DNA of 64,000 nucleotides, from the NCBI GenBank assembly GCA_031976175.1, contig DALYLR010000009.1, forward strand, positions 32,612 through 96,611, read 5' to 3'. Both the position numbers and the translations under genes were made by a program. This DNA comes from DMER01 sp003451645. Lineage in GTDB: Bacteria > Pseudomonadota > Alphaproteobacteria > Micropepsales > Micropepsaceae. A model generated the notes under the pieces. The model saw only the letters and a list, made by a program, of their open reading frames with translations, searched no databases and was not told the origin of the DNA. Every line of letters begins with the position of its first letter. The first letter of the stretch is position 1. Below are positions 9,110 to 18,114 of the stretch, piece after piece.

Positions 9110-10885
9110 ATGCGTGTAGCATCGCCTGTTAGTTACCTTAAGTGGAGCTTGGGCCTCCAAGCGCTCCTCATGCTGGTTCTTCTCGGGGTTGGCCTTTACA
9201 GCCTCAAAACAGTGCAAGAGCGTAGTACCAGCATAGCCCGTGATCCTGGCGTCCAGGCGGCGGTGACGGCCATGGAACGCCCGCTTGACGATTATCAGTC
9301 CACGGTCCGGCAGATCCTTCTATCAGCAACAGCCAATCGCACGTCAGCGCCGGACGCCCTTACTCAGTTCGAGCAAGCCCATGCGACGCTGACGGCTACT
9401 GCTGCTACCGCATCACGGCTGTTCAACGCCAACCAGCAACGTGCCCTCAAGCAGTTGGAGGCCAGCGCCGCTCAAACGTGGTCGCTCATGCTTTTCGCAG
9501 GGGCCGGGTGTCTGATACTGGCGGTAGCAGGGATCGCGTATGTATGGCTGCGCGTTGTGCAGCCAATGCAGCAAATGACCGGGATGCTTGCCTCCCTTGC
9601 CAATTTGCCGCGCGATAGAGCCGTTCCTGTCTTGACTGTCATCGAAAAGTTGCGCCAGCGCCTGGACGAGGCTGAGGCACTCACCCATCGGGAGGCTGCG
9701 CACGCACAAGCCCTAGCCCAAGAGCGGGCGCGTGCGGCGGAAACGCTGGCGGCCAAGGTTGAACGCGAAACACGCTGCGCGGTCGACCGGGTGGCGGACC
9801 GCATGAGCCGCGTGACGGAGGAGGCTTCCACCATGAGCGAAAACGCAGTGCAAGCAGGTGCATGCAGCAGAGAGGTGGCCGATGCTGCCGCCTTGGCGCT
9901 TACCAATGCGCGCGATGTTTCAGCCGCTATGCAAGGGTTGGGGCAGGCGATCCGCGAGGTTGGAAGCCAAGTGGGCCAGGCCGCGCAAGTGGCCCGCACG
10001 GCCGTCGATGTGGGCCATCACACGCGCTCGACCATCGCCTCTTTGTCCTCCGCTGTCGGCCGGATAGGCGAGGTCGCCAACCTGATCAATGACATCGCCG
10101 CACAAACCAATCTGTTGGCGCTCAATGCCACCATCGAGGCGGCGCGCGCAGGGGCGGCGGGGCGCGGGTTTGCTGTCGTTGCCAATGAAGTCAAAAATCT
10201 CGCCAATCAAACGGCGCGCTCGACAGACGATATCGGCCGCCAAATCCGTGAGATCGGGCAGGTAACCCAAGCGGCGGTGCAAGCAGTCGAACAGATCGGC
10301 AAAAAAATCGAGGACATGGACCAGATCTCCGCTGCCATTGCCGCGGCCGTCGAGGAACAGGACGCGACAACGATCTCCATCACGGCCAACGTCAGTCAGA
10401 CAACCGCCGCCGCCGAACGTGTCACCCAAAGCATTCTTGAGGTTTCCCGCACGATTGGTCTGACGGAAGCACGCGCCGCCGGTGTGCAGGCAGCCTCTGA
10501 CGATGTCGCCGGGGCGATCCGCGAGCTAAAGCAATACATGGTCAAGCTCGTGCGCTCGGGCGAAGGGGCGGACCGGCGGCGCCATCCACGCTATGCGATC
10601 AGGAGGCCTTGCATGTTGCGGACTGGCCAAGACAGCATCCAAGGCGAAATCGAAAACTTGTCTGCGGAAGGGGCTTTGGCAAAGTTCGGCAGCTTGCCCG
10701 ATGGCGTAAACAGGGCCGTCTTGCGTATCGAGGGGTTCCCGGCGGATATCCCGGTGGTCATCCAATCGGCCGATGGCGAGGCTACCAGCCTAAAATTTGT
10801 CCTGGATGGCGGGGCGCAAATGGCTTTTGCCCGGTTGTTTGAGAACTTGACGCTTAACATGCAGCCAATAGCTGCGGCAGCTTAG
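9110..10885 (+). CDS. Methyl-accepting chemotaxis protein with C-terminal PilZ domain
   Basis: A 591-residue chemoreceptor. The first membrane helix (SLGLQALLMLVLLGVGLYSL) and the second (LMLFAGAGCLILAVAGIAYVWL) enclose only a short periplasmic sensor region of about 90 residues. The cytoplasmic signalling domain has the hallmark hairpin tip (DIAAQTNLLALNATIEAARAG). After it, from about residue 486, comes a PilZ domain with the c-di-GMP-binding RxxxR (RRHPR) and NLSAEG motifs. I prefer ATG 9110 to the upstream TTG at 9095. The fusion implies chemotactic signalling tuned by c-di-GMP. No che genes are adjacent. Confidence 0.92.
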   Translation: MRVASPVSYLKWSLGLQALLMLVLLGVGLYSLKTVQERSTSIARDPGVQAAVTAMERPLDDYQSTVRQILLSATANRTSAPDALTQFEQAHATLTATAATASRLFNANQQRALKQLEASAAQTWSLMLFAGAGCLILAVAGIAYVWLRVVQPMQQMTGMLASLANLPRDRAVPVLTVIEKLRQRLDEAEALTHREAAHAQALAQERARAAETLAAKVERETRCAVDRVADRMSRVTEEASTMSENAVQAGACSREVADAAALALTNARDVSAAMQGLGQAIREVGSQVGQAAQVARTAVDVGHHTRSTIASLSSAVGRIGEVANLINDIAAQTNLLALNATIEAARAGAAGRGFAVVANEVKNLANQTARSTDDIGRQIREIGQVTQAAVQAVEQIGKKIEDMDQISAAIAAAVEEQDATTISITANVSQTTAAAERVTQSILEVSRTIGLTEARAAGVQAASDDVAGAIRELKQYMVKLVRSGEGADRRRHPRYAIRRPCMLRTGQDSIQGEIENLSAEGALAKFGSLPDGVNRAVLRIEGFPADIPVVIQSADGEATSLKFVLDGGAQMAFARLFENLTLNMQPIAAAA

Positions 10886-11022
10886 GAGCCCATCCTTCCC
10901 AGGCGATTTGGCTGTGCTGTATGCGCCACAGCTAGACGAACCTTTGCCAATCGTCTTTCCACCGTCACACAGAGGTTAGATACTGATGTCTTCTCGTGCC
11001 GGTTGGGGATGGCGGGGCGCGC

Positions 11023-13113
11023 ATGCCGAAGTCGAAAGAGTCAGGCGGCCTGCTGGGTGGGCCGGACAAGACACGGCCACATGCAGTGTCCAAACCACAA
11101 TCATGGATCGCGGCTCTGTTGCCTGCTGGTGTGGCGGCTGGACTGTTGAGTCTTGCGCATCATTTCGGTCTGGCCTCCGGGTTTATTGACGTCGCCGTTC
11201 TGACGGGCGGTCTCTTGCTGTGTGCGTGGGCGTTTGCCCTGCTCCTGTTGAAGGGGCCAACAGGCGCCACTGCGCCAACGCTTCAGGATATTGATCCGCG
11301 CGCCTGGAGTTTGCGCGCGGAGATCGCAGTGCTCCAGGGCGACAAGGATGGACATGCACGCGAAGCAATCCACGTGGCGCTGCGACAGCATTTTCCCGCC
11401 CTAGAAGTGGTAACGAAGCGCAAGCCGGTTCGGATTGATCCCAAGGCTCTTCTGCCTGACGCTGCGCAATCCACCGCCCAAATGATGCGAGCGCACCTCC
11501 ATGGTTGTGATCTCATTCTCTGGGGTGAGGTCGTGGGCCCTGGGCCGATCGTGGCAGTCCGGGTGACCACGCGAGGGCCAGACGTGCCGCTCGGAGGTGC
11601 GCCCCACGTTCCGGTCCATCATCTCGACTTGTCAGACCTGCAGACACCGAACGCGCTTGCGGCCGTGGTCGCGGCGCAGGCCAGCTCGCTTCTGCCCTCG
11701 ACCGCATTTGAAGCCTTCTACGAGACACAAGGGCGCGCCTTGTTACGCGCTTGCGATGGCTTGTTGCAGGGCCAATCGATGGACCGCCGCGGCGTCAATC
11801 CGGGCGCGCAGTGCGCAGCCGCCTATGCCGCTAGCGTTCTCGGTCACCTTGCAGGGCACAATGCCTACGCTGCTGCCGCACGCGAGGCCTATCTCGCAGC
11901 GCTCAGGCGATTGCCGGGCGGGCCGCAGGACGCTGGCCGGGTCGAGGTCCTGAAGCGGCTGGGCGGGCTTTTGATAGCGACCGGTATTCGGGAAGGCCGG
12001 ATTGCGCCGGTCAAAGATGCCATCGCAGTCTTGGAAACCGCTCTCGATTGTCATTTGGAACAGCCAGCCGGCGCAGAGCACGCGAGGTTGCTTGTCGGAT
12101 TGGCTGAAGCATATACTGCTGAGGGTGTCCTAACCGGGGCGCCGGAGGCTTTTGATGCCGCACGCTCGGCAGTGTCACGTGCGCTGGCCAGCCTCGCGCC
12201 CTCGGCACAACCCTATGATTATGCGGCCGCGCAGAACCAATTGGGCCTCACCCTTTTGGCGGCGCAAGCTCAGAGCTTGGCTTATCGAGGGCTTGCGGAA
12301 GCGGCCTTTGAGGCGGGATTGCAAACTTGCAAGCGCGCAGTGGCGCCTTGGCTATGGGCCGCGCTCTCGCACCATTTGGGGATGGCCGTGGCGCAACGCC
12401 AACAGCCGGGCTCTAGTGAACTTGCGGCCAATGCGCTTGACGCGGCCTTAGCCATCCGTACGCGGAGCGATGCACCGCAGTTATGGGCCCAAACAAAAGT
12501 GGCGCGCGGCCAAGTGCTTCGCCAAGCGTCCCACATTAGCGGCGACGCCGCGGGTTTGGCGCGTGCCATTGAGATATTCAAGAGCGCCAAAGCGGTTCTC
12601 AATGATCGTCAGGACCCAGAAACGGCGCGGCAATTGACGCGCGATCTGGGCCTCGCCACCAAGGCTCTCGGCCAATTGCAAGATGCGCCAGAACTGCTCG
12701 CAGAAGCGGCGGAGGCTTTTGTTCGCTACAGTGCCGGGCTAGGACAGGATGATGCGCCTCTGGCGTGGGCGTTTGGACAGCAGCAATTGGGCCAGGTGCT
12801 CACGGCGTTGGGACAATGCCAAAGCGGAGGCGCTGCGGAATTTACCCGAGCGGAGCGCGCGCTCAGCGCCGCTGCTCTAGCGCAGGGGCGCGAGGTGTCT
12901 CCCTTCCTCTGGGCGCAGTCGCAGCGCGATTTGGCGCGGCTCCACTTAGCCTGGGCGACTAAGGCACAAGATCGCGCGCGACTATCAACAGCACTTGCGC
13001 ATGTCGATCAAGCCATTGCCGTGTTTCTCGATCTTGGCATGCAGTATGACGCCCAGATGGCCGAAGATTTGCGCGCCAAAGTCGTCGCCGATCTCAAGCG
13101 CCTTGCGCCGTAA
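11023..13113 (+). CDS. Membrane-anchored TPR-like repeat protein
   Basis: A 696-residue protein of unknown function. Two hydrophobic segments near the N-terminus (SWIAALLPAGVAAGLLSLA; VAVLTGGLLLCAWAFALLLL) anchor it. A mixed alpha/beta region follows in which HLHGCDLILWGEVVGPGP resembles a periplasmic or nucleotide-independent sensor fold. The rest, from about residue 230, is alanine-rich helical repeats with TPR-like spacing, for example AAAREAYLAALRRLPGG and repeated W-A-x-Q-x2-L(A/G) units. The ATG at 11023 is my preferred start; an upstream ATG at 10996 is possible. It probably acts as a scaffold. It follows the PilZ chemoreceptor by 137 nt on the same strand. Confidence 0.7.
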   Translation: MPKSKESGGLLGGPDKTRPHAVSKPQSWIAALLPAGVAAGLLSLAHHFGLASGFIDVAVLTGGLLLCAWAFALLLLKGPTGATAPTLQDIDPRAWSLRAEIAVLQGDKDGHAREAIHVALRQHFPALEVVTKRKPVRIDPKALLPDAAQSTAQMMRAHLHGCDLILWGEVVGPGPIVAVRVTTRGPDVPLGGAPHVPVHHLDLSDLQTPNALAAVVAAQASSLLPSTAFEAFYETQGRALLRACDGLLQGQSMDRRGVNPGAQCAAAYAASVLGHLAGHNAYAAAAREAYLAALRRLPGGPQDAGRVEVLKRLGGLLIATGIREGRIAPVKDAIAVLETALDCHLEQPAGAEHARLLVGLAEAYTAEGVLTGAPEAFDAARSAVSRALASLAPSAQPYDYAAAQNQLGLTLLAAQAQSLAYRGLAEAAFEAGLQTCKRAVAPWLWAALSHHLGMAVAQRQQPGSSELAANALDAALAIRTRSDAPQLWAQTKVARGQVLRQASHISGDAAGLARAIEIFKSAKAVLNDRQDPETARQLTRDLGLATKALGQLQDAPELLAEAAEAFVRYSAGLGQDDAPLAWAFGQQQLGQVLTALGQCQSGGAAEFTRAERALSAAALAQGREVSPFLWAQSQRDLARLHLAWATKAQDRARLSTALAHVDQAIAVFLDLGMQYDAQMAEDLRAKVVADLKRLAP

Positions 13114-13133
13114 GCGCTTGGAGGTTCTGGCCG

Positions 13134-13373
13134 TTAAGGGCATGGGCTCGACCGGACTTTGCGCTGCAGGGAGGCTGGGAACTTCTGCAAGGCGGCAGAG
13201 GCACGGACGGGGCGCGGGAGCAGCTCGCCAGAGCAGTTGGGGCATCGGCCCTTGAGAGTGCCCGCAGCACAGGCCGCACAAAAGGTGCACTCAAACGAGC
13301 AGATCATCGCGCCAGGCTGATCGGCAGCCAAATCGGCGTCGCAGCATTCACAATTGGGTCTGAGTTCCAGCAT
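13134..13373 (-). CDS. DUF1272 zinc-binding protein
   Basis: A 79-residue protein matching the DUF1272 family from its first residues (MLELRPNCECCDADL). It has three Cys pairs: CECC, CSFECTFCAAC and CPNC, arranged as a double zinc ribbon. The family is small, cytosolic and of unknown function. The ATG at 13373 begins exactly at the conserved motif; an in-frame ATG at 13403 would add ten residues. It converges on the preceding TPR-like gene with a 20-nt gap. Confidence 0.85.
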   Translation of the reverse strand: MLELRPNCECCDADLAADQPGAMICSFECTFCAACAAGTLKGRCPNCSGELLPRPVRASAALQKFPASLQRKVRSSPCP

Positions 13374-13612
13374 CGTAGGCGTTCCTTGCGCATTTTCTGA
13401 CAAGCCTATTCATCTGCCGTTCACCGGCCATTTAGCGCGCATTCAGCTTCGCAAAAAATGTCCAACACAATCAAGGACGGTATCAAATCTCGGTCGTGAA
13501 GTGCTGCGCCTCTGGCATTACGACTGGCATGCCGTATCCTACGCAGAGGCCGGTGTGGGCGGTCGACGATCCACCAAATGGGCTCAAACCGTGAATGAGG
13601 AGGCTGTCCATC

Positions 13613-13990
13613 ATGACTCATGTCTTTTCGAAGTTCTGGCTTGTTGTCGCTACTGTAATCGCGCTTTTTGCCACCCCTGCCGCTAGCTCGGCCGGTGAGG
13701 TGCGCGCGAGCCATAGCCCCGTTGCCGGCGCATCTGTTATCGGCACAAGTGTATTCCATGGCTACTCGCATAATGTGTGCTGCACCGTGGGTGGCAGGCC
13801 TTGGACGACCACTGCGCGCCGCTGCTGGCGCTCGGGCGGTTGGGAGGTGCCCTATCACCGCTGTTTCCATCGTCCTGCACAACGGGTGTGTTGCAAGCGC
13901 GGCCGCCATGAATGGTGGGCCTGGTCACACCGCGATTGTCACCGCGACCATGGCATAGTGGTCCATGGCAGCTATTGCCGCTGGCATTGA
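13613..13990 (+). CDS. Small secreted Cys/His/Trp-rich protein
   Basis: A 125-residue protein with an N-terminal signal peptide (FWLVVATVIALFATPAASSA). The mature part contains eight cysteines and many His, Arg and Trp residues. Two related halves are visible: VCCTVGGRPW...RRC and VCCKRGRHEWW...RDC, which suggests an internal duplication stabilised by disulfides or metal. The start is fixed by a perfect AGGAGG at 13598-13603, nine bases before the ATG at 13613; the upstream in-frame ATG at 13595 contains that ribosome binding site. No function is assignable. Confidence 0.75.
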   Translation: MTHVFSKFWLVVATVIALFATPAASSAGEVRASHSPVAGASVIGTSVFHGYSHNVCCTVGGRPWTTTARRCWRSGGWEVPYHRCFHRPAQRVCCKRGRHEWWAWSHRDCHRDHGIVVHGSYCRWH

Positions 13991-14006
13991 GATCTGACTG
14001 ACGCGC

Positions 14007-14036
14007 GCCCGGGTGCTGCGTCCGCAGCGCCTGGGC
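14007..14036. terminator. Hairpin between convergent genes
   Basis: Fourteen-base arms (14007-14020 and 14023-14036) pair with two G-T wobbles around a 2-nt turn. It lies between two convergent stop codons (13990 and 14068), so it may end both messages. There is no clear T tract. Confidence 0.5.
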
Positions 14037-14067
14037 TGATGCCGTGACGTAAGAAAAGGTGTTCCTG

Positions 14068-15189
14068 CTATTGCTGCAGCGCCTCAAGTGCTTGTGTCAT
14101 GAGTTCGGGCCCTCGGGTGAGAACCAAGTCCTCCCACGCCGGGTCACGCGGCACAAACAAGTCCGCATGCAGATCAAGAGCCCAGCGATGGTCCGCTGCT
14201 GTCCTTGCCGTGCGGTTCTCAAAGCGAAGCCAGCGATCATAGAGCGTGCAGAGCACCAATTTATCGATGTCTTGGGGGCGTTCTGTGCCGAACTCGATGA
14301 CCGCGCCTGCCACCTTTGCCTTGCCCAGTTCCGCGCCCAGCCAATGGCGCAATTGGCCGCTCTTGTCAGTATTGGTGCCCGTTAGCGCCTCGTCCGCCTC
14401 AATTGCCGCTTCGGTCGCTGAGCGCGCCCATTGCGTAATTGCCGCCTCACCCCACATGCTTGCGCAAGCGGCATAAGCATGGGTGCCGGGTTTCCCGTTC
14501 GGCAGGAATGCAACCTCGCCGTAGGCGCCGATGCCTGTGTGCCAATCGATGAAATGCAGCGCTTGCGTTTCGCGTAGTGCGGGCAGCACGTGCTCAGCGA
14601 CCGCCTTGTGGCCATGTTCAATGCCTGCACCGCCAAAGGCCAAACCTTCGGCATCTTCATATTGTCCTGCATTGACTGCGACCGAGAACTTGGCGGGCCC
14701 GAGCTCGCCTACGAGCCGCTCATAAGTTTCGATTAGTTTGGGCAAGTCCTGCGGGGTGAGGCTCGGCAGGCGGATCGCGTCGCGAATATGTTGGTAATAG
14801 GGGTTGACCGGCAATGGCTCGTCAAAGCGCGTGAAGTTGCGGTTGAGGTCGACATTGTTTTCCGTGCCCCGCGCCCGGTACGCAAAACCCCAAGGATTGA
14901 GCGCGTGAACAAGGCAGAGCCCTGTGTTGTCGGGCAATTGTCCATCCCATTGCGCAAGCCACGCTGATTGCGCGGCGGAGCCTGCGGGCCCCTCTAGCCC
15001 ATGCATGCCGGATGTACACAGAAACGCTTTGCGCGGATTCGTAGCGCCAGCCCAGGCAATATCAACGCTCAGCACTTCGCCGTCCGGCCCTCGGTGATGG
15101 GGCAGGGGTACGCTGTCAAGGCGCATGCCTCTTTCTTGGCACAACTGACGGAAACGATGCCGGGCGTGCTGGTATTGTCGCAGGATCAT
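14068..15189 (-). CDS. DUF2817 / M14-like zinc carboxypeptidase
   Basis: A 373-residue protein of the DUF2817 family, which shares the M14 metallocarboxypeptidase fold. The zinc-ligand region reads SGMHGLEGPAGS (His-x2-Glu), and the third ligand is probably the His in FIDWHTGIGAYG. NPWGFAYRARGTENNVDLNRNF matches the substrate-binding segment of the family, and the C-terminal general-base Glu is likely in AVIEFGTE. No signal peptide is visible, so it is probably cytoplasmic. The ATG at 15189 follows AGGAGG by four bases. The stop of the upstream aquaporin-like gene lies 39 nt before it, so the two are probably cotranscribed. Confidence 0.85.
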   Translation of the reverse strand: MILRQYQHARHRFRQLCQERGMRLDSVPLPHHRGPDGEVLSVDIAWAGATNPRKAFLCTSGMHGLEGPAGSAAQSAWLAQWDGQLPDNTGLCLVHALNPWGFAYRARGTENNVDLNRNFTRFDEPLPVNPYYQHIRDAIRLPSLTPQDLPKLIETYERLVGELGPAKFSVAVNAGQYEDAEGLAFGGAGIEHGHKAVAEHVLPALRETQALHFIDWHTGIGAYGEVAFLPNGKPGTHAYAACASMWGEAAITQWARSATEAAIEADEALTGTNTDKSGQLRHWLGAELGKAKVAGAVIEFGTERPQDIDKLVLCTLYDRWLRFENRTARTAADHRWALDLHADLFVPRDPAWEDLVLTRGPELMTQALEALQQ

Positions 15190-15228
15190 CCCGCCTCCTA
15201 TTGACGTTGCGTTGATCCGCAAGACAGT

Positions 15229-15984
15229 TCAGCTGCCACGCCGCCAGATGAACCGGCCCACAAACAGCCCCATGATCGCGCCTCCAAATTGCGCTAGCAA
15301 GATAGAGGGCAGCGCGTCGATGATCACCGGATTGGTCTCCATGGTGGCGTAGGCGATGGCAAAAGTGAATGCCGGATTGATCAGAACCGCGCCATTGCTG
15401 GCCCAATAGGCGATGCCAAGCACCGCGCCCGCCAAGAGCGCGGCCTTGGCCGGGACAGACCTGCGCGTCCAAAGCAGAACCATAATGAATGCCGCCGCTC
15501 CAAGCCATTCTCCAGCATAACGCTCATATGTCAGGGATGAGGTCACCCAGGCCGCCATTACAGGGTTGCCGAGAAGGCGCTCGAACAGCTGTATGGCGAT
15601 AATCGCACCAGCGATTTGCGCAATGGAGTATATCCAACTCGACGGCAAGCGCCGGTCAAACGCATAGGCTGCTGTAAGGACTGGATTTACTTGCCCGTTC
15701 GACATGGGCTTGCCAACAGTCATCAAGACGGCCGTGACAAGTGCAAGGATCGCAGCCTGGGCCGGTATCGCAAGCGCGGCCTGATGGGTGGGAAGGGCCT
15801 GCGTCCCCGCAATCGCCAGCAGCAGAGTGGCCGTCCAGGTCAAGGACAAGAGCCCCTCGACGATGCCACGCGGGACAATCCCTGGGTCTTCGATCTGCTC
15901 GGCCATGGCTCCCATTCCGTTCCAGAATGCGGGATAGTTGCGTCTGTATATCAAAGCGAACAGCGTGAAGCCAATCATCCGCAT
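15229..15984 (-). CDS. Divergent aquaporin/MIP-family channel
   Basis: A 251-residue integral membrane protein with six hydrophobic helices and two half-helix motifs where aquaporins carry NPA: NGQVNPVLTAA (NPV) in the first half and GAVLINPAFTFAIA (canonical NPA) in the second. This is a divergent MIP-family member; the aromatic/arginine selectivity residues are not typical, so the permeant solute is unknown. AAGGAAAG lies nine bases before the ATG at 15984. A shorter start at 15906 would place the first helix closer to the N-terminus. The first ~26 residues are unusual for the family. Confidence 0.75.
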   Translation of the reverse strand: MRMIGFTLFALIYRRNYPAFWNGMGAMAEQIEDPGIVPRGIVEGLLSLTWTATLLLAIAGTQALPTHQAALAIPAQAAILALVTAVLMTVGKPMSNGQVNPVLTAAYAFDRRLPSSWIYSIAQIAGAIIAIQLFERLLGNPVMAAWVTSSLTYERYAGEWLGAAAFIMVLLWTRRSVPAKAALLAGAVLGIAYWASNGAVLINPAFTFAIAYATMETNPVIIDALPSILLAQFGGAIMGLFVGRFIWRRGS

Positions 15985-16030
15985 TTGGCGGGGCTTTCCT
16001 TCTGCGGGCCAGTTCCGCTAGCCTGAAGCG

Positions 16031-17209
16031 ATGTCACACACCATCCGACCCGAAACGCGCGCCATTCTCGAACGCCTTATCGCCTTCGATACGACAAGCC
16101 GAAACTCGAATCTGGCTTTGTTGGATTATGTGGCGGAGTATCTTGCGGGGTTTGGCGTCAAGGCCGAGCTGGTCTTTAATGACGAGCGGACAAAGGCCAA
16201 TTTGTTCGCCACCATTGGGCCCACGGAGGCCGGCGGGATAGCCCTATCGGGGCATACGGATGTGGTGCCGGTCGACGATCAGGCTTGGTCCAGCGACCCT
16301 TGGACCTTGCGCGAGGCTGATGGCCGCCTCTATGGCCGCGGTACATCTGACATGAAGACCTTTAGTGCGCTGGCGCTTGCCTTTGTGCCGGATTTCCTCG
16401 CCGCTCGTCCCCGCCGTCCACTGCATTTGGTCTTGAGCCATGATGAGGAGGTTGGCTGCGTCGGTGTGCGCAGTCTCATCGCGCAGCTGGGCCAGCATCT
16501 GCCCAAGCCCGCGCTCTGTATCGTTGGCGAGCCCACAGACATGCAGGTCGTCAACGCGCATAAGGGGATCCGCTCCTTCCGCACAGAGGTCCTCGGCCGC
16601 GAGGCGCACTCCAGTCAGACAGACAAAGGCGTCAACGCGGTCATGATCGCGGCGGAACTAATCATGAAGCTCAAAAGCCTCGCCGATGAGATGATCGCTC
16701 GCGGCGATCCGACCGGCCGCTTCGACCCACCCTATACGACCGTGCAGTGCGCGACGATTTCCGGCGGCACGGCGCTCAACATTCTGGCGCGGCGATGTTC
16801 GTTTCAATGGGAGTACCGGCATTTGCCCGGCACAGATGCTGACGACATTCACCGCCGCTTTGAGGCCTTTGTCGATTCTGAGATGCGTCCGCGCATTCAG
16901 TCCGTGGCGCCAGAAGCCGATATCATCACGCAAGTGCGTTCACGCGTGCCGCCCCTGATACCTGAGACTGACAGTCCTGCGGAAACCCTCGCCAAACATT
17001 TGGCCACGCAGAATGACGCGGCGGCTGTCTCCTATGGGACTGAGGCGGGCTTGTTTCAGGAGGTGGGCATTCCCACCATCATTTGCGGGCCAGGCTCCAT
17101 CCTGCAGGCGCACAAGCCTGATGAGTGGATCAGTCTAGAGCAAGTGGCCTTGGGCGAAGCATTTATGGCGCGGCTTTGCCGCTATCTCTCATCGGCTGAC
17201 GGCGCCTGA
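16031..17209 (+). CDS. argE: Acetylornithine deacetylase
   Basis: A 392-residue M20-family amidohydrolase that hydrolyses N-acetylornithine to ornithine in arginine synthesis. Metal-ligand motifs are present in order: SGHTDVVPVD (His, Asp), GRGTSDMK (bridging Asp), HDEEVGCVG (catalytic Glu pair), GEPT and the C-terminal CGPGS..AHKPDEW His. The ATG follows a -10-like TAGCCT by only six bases and has no Shine-Dalgarno sequence, so the message may be leaderless. It ends 28 nt inside the convergent hslO gene. Its placement beside argD and argF supports an arginine role over a DapE role. Confidence 0.9.
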   Translation: MSHTIRPETRAILERLIAFDTTSRNSNLALLDYVAEYLAGFGVKAELVFNDERTKANLFATIGPTEAGGIALSGHTDVVPVDDQAWSSDPWTLREADGRLYGRGTSDMKTFSALALAFVPDFLAARPRRPLHLVLSHDEEVGCVGVRSLIAQLGQHLPKPALCIVGEPTDMQVVNAHKGIRSFRTEVLGREAHSSQTDKGVNAVMIAAELIMKLKSLADEMIARGDPTGRFDPPYTTVQCATISGGTALNILARRCSFQWEYRHLPGTDADDIHRRFEAFVDSEMRPRIQSVAPEADIITQVRSRVPPLIPETDSPAETLAKHLATQNDAAAVSYGTEAGLFQEVGIPTIICGPGSILQAHKPDEWISLEQVALGEAFMARLCRYLSSADGA

Positions 17210-18114
17210 GCGCCCGCCTCGTCAAGCGTAAATCGGTAGGTAGCAGAGCAGAATTCGCATGTCGCCGCTATGGCGCCATCGACCACAAGATCGCTCAGTT
17301 CCTCGCGATCATAAGTCTGGAGCACGCTCAAGACCCGTTCCGGCGCGCAGCGGCAGCCGAATTGCACTGGCAAGGGCGGAAAGACCCTCACGCCATCCTC
17401 ATGATAGAGGCGGTATAACAACCTCTCAGCGGTGAGCTGGGGATCGACAAGCTCATGCGCCTCCGCAGTGTTGAGCAGTATGCTGGCCCGCGTCCATGCT
17501 TCGTCTGGGTTCTCCAGGTGCTGCACCCCTTGACCGCCCAAGACCGCGATGTTCTGCACCAAAATGCCGCCAGCGCGCCAATGACGGGTGAGTCGCCCTT
17601 GCTCATCCCGCGTCACCACCGTGGCTGCCGCCACGCGCATGGCGGTTGGGATTTGTTCGGATTGGGTAAAGTAGTTGAGCACGGATTCCGTCAAGCCAGC
17701 CGCCTCCAGCGGCACAATGCCCTGATAGCGGTCCATATCTGCGCCCTGATCGATTGTGAGCGCAAAGGACCCTTCACCCAGCATCGCCGCACCTGGCTTG
17801 GCTGCCTTGTGCAAATCATAGGTGGCGCAAGCCCGCACCGTGCCTGGCGCGGCGAAATCGGCAACCACCATTGAAACAGGACCATCGCTTCGCACTTGCA
17901 AAGTGAGCAGCCCATCAAACTTCAGTGACGCGCCCAAAAGGGCAACTATCGCCAAGGCTTCGCCCGTGATCGCCGAGACCGGATCAGGATAGCCATGGGC
18001 TTGCAAGACACGGTCGGCAACCGCGCCCAGGCGGACAATCCGTCCGCGGACATTCATGCCCTCAATCTGAAAGGTCTGGACGAAATCGTCCGTGATTTTC
18101 TGTGGCGCGCTCAC
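17182..18114 (-). CDS. hslO: Hsp33 redox-regulated chaperone
   Basis: A 310-residue holdase activated by oxidation. The N-terminal domain reads FQIEGMNVRGRIVRLG. The C-terminal zinc centre is the expected pair FGCRC and CEFC, whose four cysteines release zinc and form disulfides under oxidative stress. I prefer the GTG at 18114, which overlaps the argF stop as GTGA, over the ATG five codons upstream that would overlap argF by 19 nt. It is the last gene of an argD-argF-hslO operon, a neighbourhood common in alphaproteobacteria. The 3' end overlaps argE by 28 nt. Confidence 0.93.
   Translation of the reverse strand: MSAPQKITDDFVQTFQIEGMNVRGRIVRLGAVADRVLQAHGYPDPVSAITGEALAIVALLGASLKFDGLLTLQVRSDGPVSMVVADFAAPGTVRACATYDLHKAAKPGAAMLGEGSFALTIDQGADMDRYQGIVPLEAAGLTESVLNYFTQSEQIPTAMRVAAATVVTRDEQGRLTRHWRAGGILVQNIAVLGGQGVQHLENPDEAWTRASILLNTAEAHELVDPQLTAERLLYRLYHEDGVRVFPPLPVQFGCRCAPERVLSVLQTYDREELSDLVVDGAIAATCEFCSATYRFTLDEAGAQAPSADER

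Noticed and set aside
15904..15915. Start of the aquaporin-like gene at 15906
   Set aside because: A better Shine-Dalgarno sequence (AAGGAAAG) precedes the ATG at 15984, though the shorter form remains possible.
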